A program made the position numbers and the translations under genes. The notes under the pieces were generated by a model that did no database searches, was not told the DNA's origin, and saw nothing but the letters and a program-made list of their open reading frames with translations. Below, piece by piece: positions 51,342 through 59,917 of a DNA stretch of 64,000 nt. The DNA is from Xanthobacteraceae bacterium (GTDB lineage Bacteria; Pseudomonadota; Alphaproteobacteria; Rhizobiales; Xanthobacteraceae): NCBI GenBank assembly GCA_029266425.1, contig JAQSWY010000034.1, positions 1 through 64,000 on the forward strand. The letters are read 5' to 3'. Position 1 is the first letter of the stretch; each line of letters opens with the position of its first letter.

Positions 51342-51781
51342 AGAACGCGTCGATCTGGAAACGCTATGCCTATGGCTGGGTCACGCTCGGCTTCTTCCTG
51401 ATCACGCTCGCCGGGCACTGGATCTTCGGCTGGTTCGCCTATGTCGATCAGCAGGTACAGCACGGCGCGCCGATCGTCGTCTCCAACTATACGGTCGAGA
51501 TGCTGCGCGACACGCTGGAGAACTGGCAGTCCGAATTCCTGCAATTGCTCTGGCAGATCGGAGGGCTCGCCTTCCTGCTCTATGTCGGCTCGCCGCAATC
51601 CAAGGAAGGCGACGACCGCATGGAAGCGAAGCTCGATGCCATCCTCTCTGCCGTCGATCCGAAGAACGCCGATTGTCTCATCGATGAGATCGATCACGAA
51701 TATGCCGGCCGCCATACCGACCAGCGCTGGATGAGACTGGCGCGCGAAGGCGGCAGGGGGCAAGGCGGCTCGTCGAGCTGA
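51338..51781 (+). CDS. DUF6766-type membrane protein
   Basis: A 147-residue protein with two membrane segments: YGWVTLGFFLITLAGHWIFG near residues 12-32 and LQLLWQIGGLAFLLYVGSPQ near 68-85. YGWVTLGFF, GHWIFGWFAYVDQQ and ENWQSEFLQLLWQ are conserved in the family. The C-terminus is hydrophilic and cytoplasmic. It is translationally coupled to the DUF2934 gene. Function unknown. Confidence 0.7.
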   Translation: MKNASIWKRYAYGWVTLGFFLITLAGHWIFGWFAYVDQQVQHGAPIVVSNYTVEMLRDTLENWQSEFLQLLWQIGGLAFLLYVGSPQSKEGDDRMEAKLDAILSAVDPKNADCLIDEIDHEYAGRHTDQRWMRLAREGGRGQGGSSS

Positions 51782-51898
51782 AGGCACGGCGAGTTCGGCG
51801 AGACGGCCCTGTCGATGCGCATCGAACAGCTTCCGATGACGCGCGTCAGGAGATCGCGGGTCTCGGGCTGCAATCGTCGCGGATGGCCGCGAAGCGCG

Positions 51899-52174
51899 TC
51901 ATGCGGCTTGCGGCCTTCCGACGTCGCTGTTGGCGCGGATTTCGACCTCGATCTCGAGGGTCGACATCGGCGCTCCGCGATCAAGGCGGACCCTCACGCT
52001 GTCGCGATCGCACGGCACGCGCTTGGCGACAGCCGCCAGGATGTCCTCCCTGAGACTGGATAGGAGGTCGTCACCGCCCAGAACCTGTCGCTCATGGGAC
52101 AGCAGGATCTGCAGCCGCTCCCGCGCCTCCGGCGCGCTGTTGCCGGTGGAAAATAGCCTTTTCCAGAGTGTCAT
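51899..52174 (-). CDS. minE: Cell division topological specificity factor MinE
   Basis: A 91-residue partner of MinD that drives MinCD oscillation and keeps the division ring at mid-cell. The N-terminal MTLWKRLFS helix is the membrane/MinD-binding segment. ARERLQILLSHERQ and DILAAVAKRVPCDRDSVRVR with the following STLEIEVEI form the anti-MinCD and topological parts. It is coupled to minD by an ATGA overlap. Confidence 0.93.
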   Translation of the reverse strand: MTLWKRLFSTGNSAPEARERLQILLSHERQVLGGDDLLSSLREDILAAVAKRVPCDRDSVRVRLDRGAPMSTLEIEVEIRANSDVGRPQAA

Positions 52175-52986
52175 GCCGCCCTCCTGAGGAATTTGCCGAA
52201 CAGGCCCATGCGCGGCTTCGTCGGCACTTCCACCGCCAGATTTTCGCCCTTGAGGCGCCGGGCGGCGTCCATATAGGCCCGGGCCGGCGCGCTCGTCGGA
52301 TCGGCGAGGGAAACCGGAACGCCGAGATTGGAGGCTCTCAGCACGTCGGTGCTCTCGGGAACGATGCCGAGCAGCGGGAGCGAGAGAATCTCCAGCACGT
52401 CTTCGGTCTTCAGCATGTCGCCGCGTGCCGCGCGCACCGGGTCGTAGCGCGTCAGCAGCAGGCGCTTGTCGACCGTCTCGCCGCGGATTGCCTTCAAGGT
52501 CTTGGCGTCGAGGAGGCCGACGATGCGGTCGCTGTCGCGGACCGAGGAGACTTCGGGATTCGTGACGACCACGGCGATATCGGCGTGGCGCATGGCGAGA
52601 GTCGCGCCCCGCTCAATGCCCGCCGGACTGTCGCAGATCACCCAGTCGAAGGTGCTCGCCAGCTCGGCGATCACCTTGTCGACGCCTTCCTCGGTCAGGG
52701 CATCCTTGTCGCGCGTCTGTGATGCCGGCAGGAGGAACAGGGTTTCCACCCGTTTGTCCCGGATCAACGCCTGCGAAAGCCGGGCGTCGCCCTGAACGAC
52801 GTTCACGAAGTCGAAGACGACGCGCCGTTCCGCTCCCATGACGAGGTCGAGGTTGCGAAGGCCGACGTCGAAATCGACGACGGCCACGCGATCGCCCGTA
52901 CGCGCCAGCGCCGCGCCGAGGGCCGCGGTCGTTGTGGTCTTGCCGACTCCACCCTTCCCCGATGTGACCGTGATGATCTTAGCCAT
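52171..52986 (-). CDS. minD: Septum site-determining ATPase MinD
   Basis: A 271-residue ParA-like ATPase with deviant Walker A SGKGGVGKTTTT, FDVGLRNLDLVMGAERRVVF and WVICDSPAGIE, as in MinD. The C-terminus GLFGKFLRRAA is the amphipathic membrane-targeting helix. It recruits MinC to the membrane and is released by MinE. It lies between minC (14 bases upstream) and minE. Confidence 0.95.
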   Translation of the reverse strand: MAKIITVTSGKGGVGKTTTTAALGAALARTGDRVAVVDFDVGLRNLDLVMGAERRVVFDFVNVVQGDARLSQALIRDKRVETLFLLPASQTRDKDALTEEGVDKVIAELASTFDWVICDSPAGIERGATLAMRHADIAVVVTNPEVSSVRDSDRIVGLLDAKTLKAIRGETVDKRLLLTRYDPVRAARGDMLKTEDVLEILSLPLLGIVPESTDVLRASNLGVPVSLADPTSAPARAYMDAARRLKGENLAVEVPTKPRMGLFGKFLRRAA

Positions 52987-53000
52987 GCCAGGTCTCGCTC

Positions 53001-53699
53001 CTAAAGTGCGCCAAAGCGCAACGCGTCATTGTTGATCCAGACCCGGACGGCCTGGCTTCGGAGGCTCTGATCGAGGTCTTCCGCCGTCATGTAGGCGCCG
53101 TCGATGGCGATCAATTCCGCTTCCATCCTGCTGCAGAAGATCTGCGCCTTCGAGCCGATCGTCGCACCGGCGATCGCCCGCCCGCAGAGGGCGCCATAGA
53201 CGTGGATCGAACCGCCGGCGATGACTTCCGCTCCCGACGCAACCGATCCCACGATGGTGACGTCGCCTTCCAGGCAGATGATCGACTGCCCCGATCTCAC
53301 TCTCTGCTCGATCAGCATGTTAGCCGGTTCAGCAGGCCTGCTCGGCTCGGCGGGAACAGGTGTTGCGTCGGCGATGGCGAGGGTCGTGTCGCGACCGCCG
53401 CGCAGCAATGGCGGCATGCTCGCATCGACCATGCTGGGGCGGACCCCTTCCAGCCCGACGAGGCGCACGCCCCGCTGCGCGAGTTCGCCGATCCAGCACT
53501 GCACTTCGAGCTTGCTGGCTGCGGTCCCCGCCATGTCGAGGACCACCGTGCGCCCGGTGAAGAACCCGGGCGAGCGCTGCATCCACACGTCGAAATCCGC
53601 GAACCATTGCTGCGGGGATGCGTCAGCCACGAGCGTCATCGCGACAAACGAGCGACCACGGAAGCGAATGGATGGACCGGACCGGCCGACAGCGTTCAC
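53001..53699 (-). CDS. minC: Septum site-determining protein MinC
   Basis: A 232-residue FtsZ polymerisation inhibitor. Residues about 10-110 form the N-terminal domain (IRFRGRSFVAMTLVADASPQ), linked by a Pro-rich stretch (TPVPAEPSRPAEPA) to a right-handed beta-helix domain (VRSGQSIICLEGDVTIVGSV then GAEVIAGGSIHVYGALCGRA). It is first gene of minCDE and transcribed away from the Pvc16-like gene. Confidence 0.93.
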   Translation of the reverse strand: MNAVGRSGPSIRFRGRSFVAMTLVADASPQQWFADFDVWMQRSPGFFTGRTVVLDMAGTAASKLEVQCWIGELAQRGVRLVGLEGVRPSMVDASMPPLLRGGRDTTLAIADATPVPAEPSRPAEPANMLIEQRVRSGQSIICLEGDVTIVGSVASGAEVIAGGSIHVYGALCGRAIAGATIGSKAQIFCSRMEAELIAIDGAYMTAEDLDQSLRSQAVRVWINNDALRFGAL

Positions 53700-53993
53700 C
53701 GTTCGAATCTCCTTACAGTAAGAAGAAATTTGGTTAATCTTGGTTAACGGCCGGTTAAGATGCGGTCACGATTGACGAAGTTCGCCGCTCGGAAGTGTCG
53801 TGCATCGGCTGCACAACCTGCGGTGCTCCCTAATGCGATCCGCGCGCCAAGCGATCCTGCGGGTCGCGGGATATGATCCGGCTCTCTCTCGGGGGGACGC
53901 GAAGGCGGGTGCAGGAGAGCCTGTATTCGATCCCACATGCGGTATTAGACTTCGATGTCGTTGCCCGCCATCGGGCGCAGCCGGAGGTGCCGC

Positions 53994-54566
53994 ATGTTCA
54001 TCGAATTTGCTTCCGTGACGTCGGCCTTGCGCGGGCTGCTGCGCGACGGGCTCGGCGATGATGTCGTGCTATCGAGCCGGCCGATCGACGAATTGCTCAG
54101 CCAGCCGGCCGGGCGGAACACGCTCAATGTGCTGCTGCTGTCGACATCGCCGATACGCCATTCCGCATCCCTGCCGTCGCTTGCCGGAGGCGGCCGCATC
54201 CAGCGACCCTCGCCGACCTTCGAGCTGCTCTATCTGGTGACCGCGCTCGGCACCGAGGATCTGATGGCCGAGGCGCTGCTGGAGCACGCGGCCCGGCGGT
54301 TCGACGAGTTCGCCACCCTGACGTCTGCCCGCGGTCGCCTGTGCCTCGCTGCCGATGGCGCTTCGCTGATCGGAACCGAGCGGGCGGATTGGGTGGCGCA
54401 GGACGGGCGGCTGAACATCACGCCCTTTGCCGCCGACCTGCCGACCTGGCTCAGCGTCTGGTCGACGCTGCGGGCCAGCTGGCGCCTGTCGGCGATGTAC
54501 ACGGTTGCACCCGTCGCGTTGGTGCCGAACGACACGACCCCGCCCGTGCTCGACCATCTGGCCTGA
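53994..54566 (+). CDS. Pvc16-like (DUF4255) protein, solitary
   Basis: A 190-residue protein that resembles the N-terminal domain of Pvc16, the cap component of contractile injection systems. LNVLLLSTSPIRHSASLPSL, IQRPSPTFELLYLVTALGTE and LMAEALLEHAARRFDEF match the family pattern, followed by LWSxL-like DLPTWLSVWSTLRASWRLSA and YTVAPVALV. It is at normal family length with start at 53994 (GGAGGTG upstream). No other injection-system genes are near; the next gene is a Na+/H+ antiporter only 4 bases away. It may be a stray or co-opted piece. Family call moderate. Confidence 0.55.
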   Translation: MFIEFASVTSALRGLLRDGLGDDVVLSSRPIDELLSQPAGRNTLNVLLLSTSPIRHSASLPSLAGGGRIQRPSPTFELLYLVTALGTEDLMAEALLEHAARRFDEFATLTSARGRLCLAADGASLIGTERADWVAQDGRLNITPFAADLPTWLSVWSTLRASWRLSAMYTVAPVALVPNDTTPPVLDHLA

Positions 54567-54570
54567 CGCA

Positions 54571-56112
54571 ATGGCGCTGTTCGAGAGCATGCTGGTGCTG
54601 GTGGCGCTGGCCATCATGCTGCTGCAGGTCTCGCGACGCCTGTCGATCCCTTATCCGACCATGCTGGCACTGGCCGGCGCCGTCGTCGCGGCGCTGCCCT
54701 TCGCGCCGGATATCGCGATCGAGCCGGAGTTCATGCTGGCGCTGTTCGTCGCCCCGGCGCTGCTCGACGCCGGCTACGACTTCCCGCCGCGGGCAGTGCT
54801 GCGGAACTGGCTGCCGCTGCTCGCGCTCGCGGCGGCTGCCGTGCTGCTCACCACGGCAGCCGTCGCCTTCGTCGGCGTTGCGCTCGCCGGCCTGCCGCTT
54901 GCCGCAGCGATCGCGCTCGGCGCCATCGTGGCGCCGCCCGACGCGGCTGCCGCCACCGCCATGCTCGCCCGGTTCTCGCTGCCGCGCCGCACCGTCACCG
55001 TGCTGAAGGGCGAGAGCCTGCTCAATGACGCCGTTGCGCTGCTGATCTTCAGCGCCGCGGTGGGCGCGGCAGGGGCCTCCCAATCGCACGACGGCCTGGT
55101 GCGCGAGATTGCGCTGGCGGTGCCGGGCGGCGTGCTGTTCGGCCTTGCTGCGGGCGCGGCATACCTCACGGTGTATCCGCTTCTCGCAGGGACGCTGGGC
55201 GCCACGATCTTCAGCTTCGTCACCACCTTCGGCGTCTGGATCATCGCCGAACGGCTGCACCTGTCCGCGATCCTTGCGGTGGTCGCCTTGGCCATGACCA
55301 TTGCCCGCTACATACCGGAACGGCAGTCGGCGCGGGAGCGGGTGCATGCCTATGCGGTGTGGGAGGCCGTGGTCTTCCTGCTCAATGTGCTCGCCTTCCT
55401 GCTGATGGGATTGCAGGCGCGCGCCATCGTCACCCGGCTCGATCCGGGCCAGCTCGGCCGCGCGCTGGGCTTCGCCGCGCTCGTCCTCGCCGTGGTCATA
55501 CTGGTCCGCATCGCCTGGGTGATGCTGTACAACCGCGCCATCAACCTGCTCTTCAGGCTGCTGGACAAACCGGACGCGCCGACCCTGGCGCAGGGGCTGA
55601 TCGTCTCCTGGTGCGGCATGCGGGGACTGGTGACGCTGGCGACCGCACTGGCTTTGCCCTTCGACTTCCCGGGCCGCGACCTGATCGTGCTGAGCGCGCT
55701 GGCTGTCGTCCTCGGCACGCTCGTCCTGCAAGGCCTGACGCTGGGGCCGCTCATAAGGGCGCTGCGGTTCCCGCCGGACCGGTCGTTCGATGCGGAGCTG
55801 GCGTCCTCGCGGGTGAAGCTGCTCGATGCCGCCATTGCCGGTCTCGATGGACGGAACGATGACGCCGCCGTGCAGCAGCGCGACGTCTATGCGGCCGATC
55901 GTGCCCTTGCGCTGAAGGGCAAGGATCCGCGCACGGTGGCCGCGGTCGACGATGCCCGGCGCCGGAGCATCGCGGTGAAGCGAACGGAGCTCGCCCGGAT
56001 GCGTCGCCGCGGCGAGATCGAGGACGATGTCTTCCACATTCTGGAGCAGGAGCTGGATTGGGCGGAGCTCGCCGTCGCGACGCCTGAAGATCGCGAGATT
56101 GTCGAGTCTTAG
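54571..56112 (+). CDS. CPA1-type Na+/H+ antiporter
   Basis: A 513-residue membrane exchanger with about 12 segments. VAPPDAAAATAM and LKGESLLNDAVALLIF are the conserved ion-site motifs of NhaP/NHE-like transporters, and WCGMRGLVTLATALALPFDF matches the segment with the structural Arg. The last about 110 residues are hydrophilic (AAVDDARRRSIAVKRTELAR, MRRRGEIEDDVFHILEQELD) and cytoplasmic. It starts four bases after the Pvc16-like gene. It handles Na+ and pH homeostasis; the ion specificity is inferred. Confidence 0.88.
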   Translation: MALFESMLVLVALAIMLLQVSRRLSIPYPTMLALAGAVVAALPFAPDIAIEPEFMLALFVAPALLDAGYDFPPRAVLRNWLPLLALAAAAVLLTTAAVAFVGVALAGLPLAAAIALGAIVAPPDAAAATAMLARFSLPRRTVTVLKGESLLNDAVALLIFSAAVGAAGASQSHDGLVREIALAVPGGVLFGLAAGAAYLTVYPLLAGTLGATIFSFVTTFGVWIIAERLHLSAILAVVALAMTIARYIPERQSARERVHAYAVWEAVVFLLNVLAFLLMGLQARAIVTRLDPGQLGRALGFAALVLAVVILVRIAWVMLYNRAINLLFRLLDKPDAPTLAQGLIVSWCGMRGLVTLATALALPFDFPGRDLIVLSALAVVLGTLVLQGLTLGPLIRALRFPPDRSFDAELASSRVKLLDAAIAGLDGRNDDAAVQQRDVYAADRALALKGKDPRTVAAVDDARRRSIAVKRTELARMRRRGEIEDDVFHILEQELDWAELAVATPEDREIVES

Positions 56113-56240
56113 GGTCTGCTCAGTTGGAATGAAGGTGTTGTAATTTCACTTGGTTATGATGTCTTCCTGATGTGAGCGGCATTCCATTCCCTTGGAAGAT
56201 TCCGCGGGCATCTTCCGTACACACGAGGGCCGCAAATTGC

Positions 56241-56263
56241 ATATTTCAATTATCTTGAAATAT
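56241..56263. promoter_or_regulatory. Candidate ArsR-type operator
   Basis: ATATTTCAA and TTGAAATAT form a perfect 9-base inverted repeat with a five-base spacer, 25 bases before the ArsR-family gene. Its size and place over the expected promoter fit an autoregulated ArsR operator. Confidence 0.65.
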
Positions 56264-56288
56264 TGAAAAACTGCGTTAGTGTTGCGGC

Positions 56289-56597
56289 ATGGTTCGTTCC
56301 CATCACCACCCCTCGATCGATGATCTGACGCTCGATGGCGTACTTCACGCGCTGTCGGACCCGACCCGGCGCGACATTGTCGTGAAGCTGCTGGCGGACG
56401 GTCCCATGAATTGCGGCGACGCCTGCAAGACGCTGCCGCCGTCCACCGTGCATCACCATCACCGCATCCTGAGGGAGGCCGGGCTCATCCGCTCGGAGCG
56501 GAAGGGAGTCGAAGTCGTCAACAGCGTCCGCCGGGGCGACGTCGATCATCGCTTCCCGGGACTACTCGACGCCATACTCGGCCAGCACAGCCCATAG
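56289..56597 (+). CDS. ArsR-family winged-helix regulator
   Basis: A 102-residue repressor: LHALSDPTRRDIVVKLLADG, CGDACKTLPPSTVHHHHRIL and REAGLIRSERKGVEVVNSVR fit the winged helix of ArsR proteins. The recognition helix carries an unusual STVHHHHR, and HHHP is present near the start. Two Cys (NCGDAC) lie before that helix, so metal sensing is possible but not shown. Relatives of this kind (YkoM/SdpR branch) often control oxidoreductases. It starts at 56289 and is followed 11 bases later by an aldo-keto reductase, probably its target. Confidence 0.83.
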   Translation: MVRSHHHPSIDDLTLDGVLHALSDPTRRDIVVKLLADGPMNCGDACKTLPPSTVHHHHRILREAGLIRSERKGVEVVNSVRRGDVDHRFPGLLDAILGQHSP

Positions 56598-56608
56598 AGA
56601 GAGCTTCA

Positions 56609-57640
56609 ATGGATTATCGGCTACTCGGACGTTCAGGCCTCAAGGTGCCCGCGCTCAGCTTCGGTGCGGCCACTTTCGGTGGCACCAATGAATTCTTCCA
56701 GCGCTGGGGGCAGACCGACGTCGCGGAGGCGACCCGCATGGTCGATCTCTGCCTCGACGCCGGGGTGAATTTCTTCGACACCGCGGATGTCTATTCCCAA
56801 GGCGCTTCGGAGGAGATCCTCGGCCAGGCGCTGAAGGGCCGGCGCGACAAGGTATTGATCTCGACCAAGTCGACCTTCGCGATGGGGGAGGGTGTCAACG
56901 ACATCGGCTCCTCGCGCCATCATATCATGCGGGCCTGCGAGGCGAGCCTGAAGCGGCTCGGCACCGATCATATCGATCTTTACTTCATGCACGGCTTCGA
57001 CGCGCTGACGCCGGTCGAGGAGACACTGCGTGCGCTCGACGATCTCGTATCGAGCGGCAAGATCTCCTACATCGGCGCCTCGAACTTCTCCGGCTGGCAT
57101 CTGATGAAATCGCTGGCGACGTCGGAGAAATACGGTCTCGCCCGCTACGTCGTCTATCAGGGCTATTATTCGCTTATCGGGCGCGACTATGAGTGGGAGC
57201 TGATGCCGCTCGGCGTCGATCAGGGCGTCGGGCTGATGGTGTGGAGCCCGCTCGGTTGGGGCCGGCTCACCGGCAAGATCCGCCGCGGCCAGGCACCAAG
57301 CAGCGGGCGCATCGCCTCCGGCGGCGACGAGCGTGGGCCGATCGTCGACGACGAACATCTGTACAAGGTGGTCGATGCGCTTGACGAGGTGGCGCAGGAG
57401 GTCGGCAAGAGCGTGCCGCAAGTGGCGCTGAACTGGCTGCTGCAGCGCCCGACGGTCGCCAATATCGTCATCGGTGCCCGCAACGAGGAACAGCTCAAGC
57501 AGAATCTCGGCGCCGTAGGCTGGTCGCTCACTACCGGGCAGGTGGCTCGGCTCGATGCCGCAAGCCAGCAGATGCCGGCCTATCCCTATTGGCACCAGCG
57601 GACGTTCGACGACCGGAATCCCAAGCCCACCACCTGGTAG
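56609..57640 (+). CDS. Aldo-keto reductase
   Basis: A 343-residue NADPH-dependent oxidoreductase. Catalytic residues D57 and Y62 are in FFDTADVYSQG, K87 in ISTK and H128 in YFMHGFD. LGWGRLTGKIRRGQ, QVALNWLLQRPTVANIVIGA and ARNEEQLKQNL are standard cofactor-binding parts. The start at 56609 follows GAGAGAG and overlaps nothing. The final residues end in PKPTTW. It probably reduces a reactive aldehyde or ketone under control of the ArsR-type gene upstream. The substrate is unknown. Confidence 0.88.
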   Translation: MDYRLLGRSGLKVPALSFGAATFGGTNEFFQRWGQTDVAEATRMVDLCLDAGVNFFDTADVYSQGASEEILGQALKGRRDKVLISTKSTFAMGEGVNDIGSSRHHIMRACEASLKRLGTDHIDLYFMHGFDALTPVEETLRALDDLVSSGKISYIGASNFSGWHLMKSLATSEKYGLARYVVYQGYYSLIGRDYEWELMPLGVDQGVGLMVWSPLGWGRLTGKIRRGQAPSSGRIASGGDERGPIVDDEHLYKVVDALDEVAQEVGKSVPQVALNWLLQRPTVANIVIGARNEEQLKQNLGAVGWSLTTGQVARLDAASQQMPAYPYWHQRTFDDRNPKPTTW

Positions 57641-57650
57641 CTTCATGAGG

Positions 57651-57802
57651 CGTGATGCCGGGCGGCCGGCATCACGTCACGTTCGCGGGAAATGCTCTCG
57701 AGCATTTCCCGATCAGATGGAATCATCTGATCGAAGAGGAATTGCTCCAGCTTATTGAATCTGGAGCACTCATCTGTCGTTCGGATGTTTCCATCCGAAC
57801 GG
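57651..57802. repeat. Five consecutive hairpins between convergent genes
   Basis: In 152 bases there are five stems: CGTGATGCCGG at 57651-57676, GGGAAATGCTC at 57687-57710, GATCAGATG at 57711-57732, GCTCCAG at 57744-57767 and CGTTCGGATG at 57778-57801. All have perfect arms. The first lies between the aldo-keto reductase stop and the block and could end that transcript. The others resemble a composite repeat element. The block fills the gap to ornithine cyclodeaminase. Confidence 0.8.
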
Positions 57803-57810
57803 AAAGGGCT

Positions 57811-58866
57811 CTACGCGGCCGGCTGTGCCGCCTGCGCCCGCAGCAGCATGCCGAAGAGGTCGCGCGGCTCGTCCGGATCGGCCAACAGGTCGAGCTCGTC
57901 ATACAGCCTGGTGCGTTCGATCTGCTCGCGCACATAGCGCAGCGCCGAGAAGTCTTCGATCGCGAAGCCGACCGAATCAAACAAGGTGATCTGTCCGGCG
58001 TCGCGGCGGCCCGGCGCCTCGCCGGCTACCACCTGCCACAATTCGGTAACTGGGTAGTCGGGCGGCAATTGCTGGATCTCGCCCTCGATGCGGGTTTGCG
58101 GCGGATACTCGACGAAGATGTCCGAGCGCCGCAGGATGTCGGCGTGCAGCTCGGTCTTGCCCGGACTGTCGCCGCCCACCGCGTTGATGTGGATGCCGGC
58201 GCCGACCATGTTGTCGGTCAGGATGGTGGCATAGCGCTTGTCGGCGGTGACCGTGGTGACGATCTCGGCACCGACCAGTGCTTCCTCGGCGGTGGCGCAG
58301 ATCTCAAAGTCGAAGCCCAGTCCAGCAAGATTGCGCACGCATTTCAGGCTGGCGGAGCGATCGATATCGTAGAGCCGCAACCGGTTGACGCCGACCAGCG
58401 CCTTGAAGGCGAGCGCCTGGAATTCCGCCTGCGCGCCATTGCCGATCAGCGCCATCGTCCGCGCGCTCGATGGCGCCAGGTATTTCGCCGCGAGCGCCGA
58501 GGTGGCCGCGGTGCGCAGCGCCGTCAGGATCGTCATCTCCGACAGCAGCAGCGGATAGCCGTTCGAGACATTGGCGAGGACACCGAACGCGGTCACGGTC
58601 TGGCGCCCGTCGCGGGTATTCTTCGGGTGGCCGTTGACGTATTTGAAGCCGTAGACGGCGCCGTCGCTGGTCGGCATCAGCTCGATGACGCCCTCCTTGC
58701 TGTGCGAGGCGACCCGCGGCGTCTTGTCGAACAGTTCCCAACGCCGGAAGTCGGCTTCGATGAACCCCGCGAGTTCGATCAGGAAGCGTTCGACGCCGAT
58801 GGCGAGGATGAGCTTCATCATGTTGTCGACGCTGACGAAGGGCACGATGTTGAGCTTGGGCAGCAT
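57811..58866 (-). CDS. ocd: Ornithine cyclodeaminase
   Basis: A 351-residue enzyme that converts L-ornithine to proline and ammonia, continuing the arginase pathway. LIGNGAQAEFQALAFKAL is the NAD-binding glycine loop, HPKNTRDGRQTVTAFGVLAN and TALRTAATSALAAKYL are OCD/mu-crystallin blocks, and GAGIHINAVGGDSPGKTEL is typical of true ornithine cyclodeaminase. The gene lies 3 bases downstream of arginase and is thus co-expressed. It could also act on a related amino acid. Confidence 0.9.
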   Translation of the reverse strand: MLPKLNIVPFVSVDNMMKLILAIGVERFLIELAGFIEADFRRWELFDKTPRVASHSKEGVIELMPTSDGAVYGFKYVNGHPKNTRDGRQTVTAFGVLANVSNGYPLLLSEMTILTALRTAATSALAAKYLAPSSARTMALIGNGAQAEFQALAFKALVGVNRLRLYDIDRSASLKCVRNLAGLGFDFEICATAEEALVGAEIVTTVTADKRYATILTDNMVGAGIHINAVGGDSPGKTELHADILRRSDIFVEYPPQTRIEGEIQQLPPDYPVTELWQVVAGEAPGRRDAGQITLFDSVGFAIEDFSALRYVREQIERTRLYDELDLLADPDEPRDLFGMLLRAQAAQPAA

Positions 58867-58869
58867 GGC

Positions 58870-59808
58870 TTAGTAGCTCCTCGTGGGGCGATCGAGCACA
58901 CGGCGGCCCATCAGGCTTGCGGCGAGGTCGACCATCAGGTGCGCGGTGCGGCCGCGCTCGTCCATGAACGGATTGAGCTCGACCAGATCGAGGCTGGTGA
59001 CGAGGCCGCTGTCGTGCAGCATCTCCATCACCAGATGCGCCTCGCGAAAGGTCGCTCCGCCGGGAACCGTGGTGCCGACACCGGGTGCGATATCCGGGTC
59101 GAGAAAATCGACGTCGAGGCTGACGTGCAGCATGCCGTCCGCGGCCGCGACCTGCTGCAGGAAGCGATGGAGCAGCGTGCCGACGCCGTGCTCGTCAATC
59201 GCGCGCATGTCGTGCACGACGATGCCGGTCGAGGCGAGCGCCTTGCGCTCGGCCGGATCGACGCTGCGAATCCCCATCATGCAGATCCTGCTCGGGTCGA
59301 GCGGCGAGGCGAGCGGTGGGAAGATCCCGGCAAAGCCGGGCTGGCCCGTCGCATAGGCCATGGGCACGCCATGGAGATTGCCGCTCTGTGTGGTGTCGAG
59401 CGTGTGGAAGTCCGGATGGGCGTCGAGCCACAGCACGAAGAGCTTCCGCCCCCTCTCGGCAGCGCGTCGGCTCAGCCCCGACAGCGTGCCCGCGGCGATG
59501 CTGTGGTCGCCACCGAGCGTGATCGGCATGGCGTCGGCGCCTGCCTCATAGACCGCGTCGGCGATGGTCCTGGTCCAGGCGGCGATCTCGGGCAGCGCCT
59601 TGATGGCTTCATTGTCGTGCCGCATCGCCGGCACTGCCGCCGGGACGAGATTGCCGCGGTCGGTGACGGCGTAGCCGAGTTCACTGAGCGCGCCCGCAAT
59701 GTTTGCCGCCCGGAACGCGCTCGGCCCCATGTCGCAACCAAGGCGCCCGGTTCCCTCGTGGACCGGCGCGCCGAGCAAGATGCAGTTCTGCAAGGTGCTG
59801 CTCCCCAT
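58870..59808 (-). CDS. rocF: Arginase
   Basis: A 312-residue ureohydrolase that splits arginine into ornithine and urea with two Mn ions. Ligands are H102 (GGDHSI), D129/H131/D133 (WLDAHPDFH) and the DVDFLDPDIAPG pair, and TTQSGNLHGVPMA contains the arginase substrate loop. The Asn that usually follows the DAHxD block (substrate carboxylate contact) is His (H135). With ornithine cyclodeaminase it makes proline and urea from arginine. The divergent Lrp-type gene upstream is the probable arginine-responsive regulator. Confidence 0.9.
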   Translation of the reverse strand: MGSSTLQNCILLGAPVHEGTGRLGCDMGPSAFRAANIAGALSELGYAVTDRGNLVPAAVPAMRHDNEAIKALPEIAAWTRTIADAVYEAGADAMPITLGGDHSIAAGTLSGLSRRAAERGRKLFVLWLDAHPDFHTLDTTQSGNLHGVPMAYATGQPGFAGIFPPLASPLDPSRICMMGIRSVDPAERKALASTGIVVHDMRAIDEHGVGTLLHRFLQQVAAADGMLHVSLDVDFLDPDIAPGVGTTVPGGATFREAHLVMEMLHDSGLVTSLDLVELNPFMDERGRTAHLMVDLAASLMGRRVLDRPTRSY

Positions 59809-59917
59809 GATGATGCAGGGAGGCTAACGCGAGCGGCCGGCGAAACGAACAGCCAATATTGGCAGAAAGCGCAGCTTGATTTATCGAATCGAGAAGAACA
59901 TTCGCCGAGATGATCAA

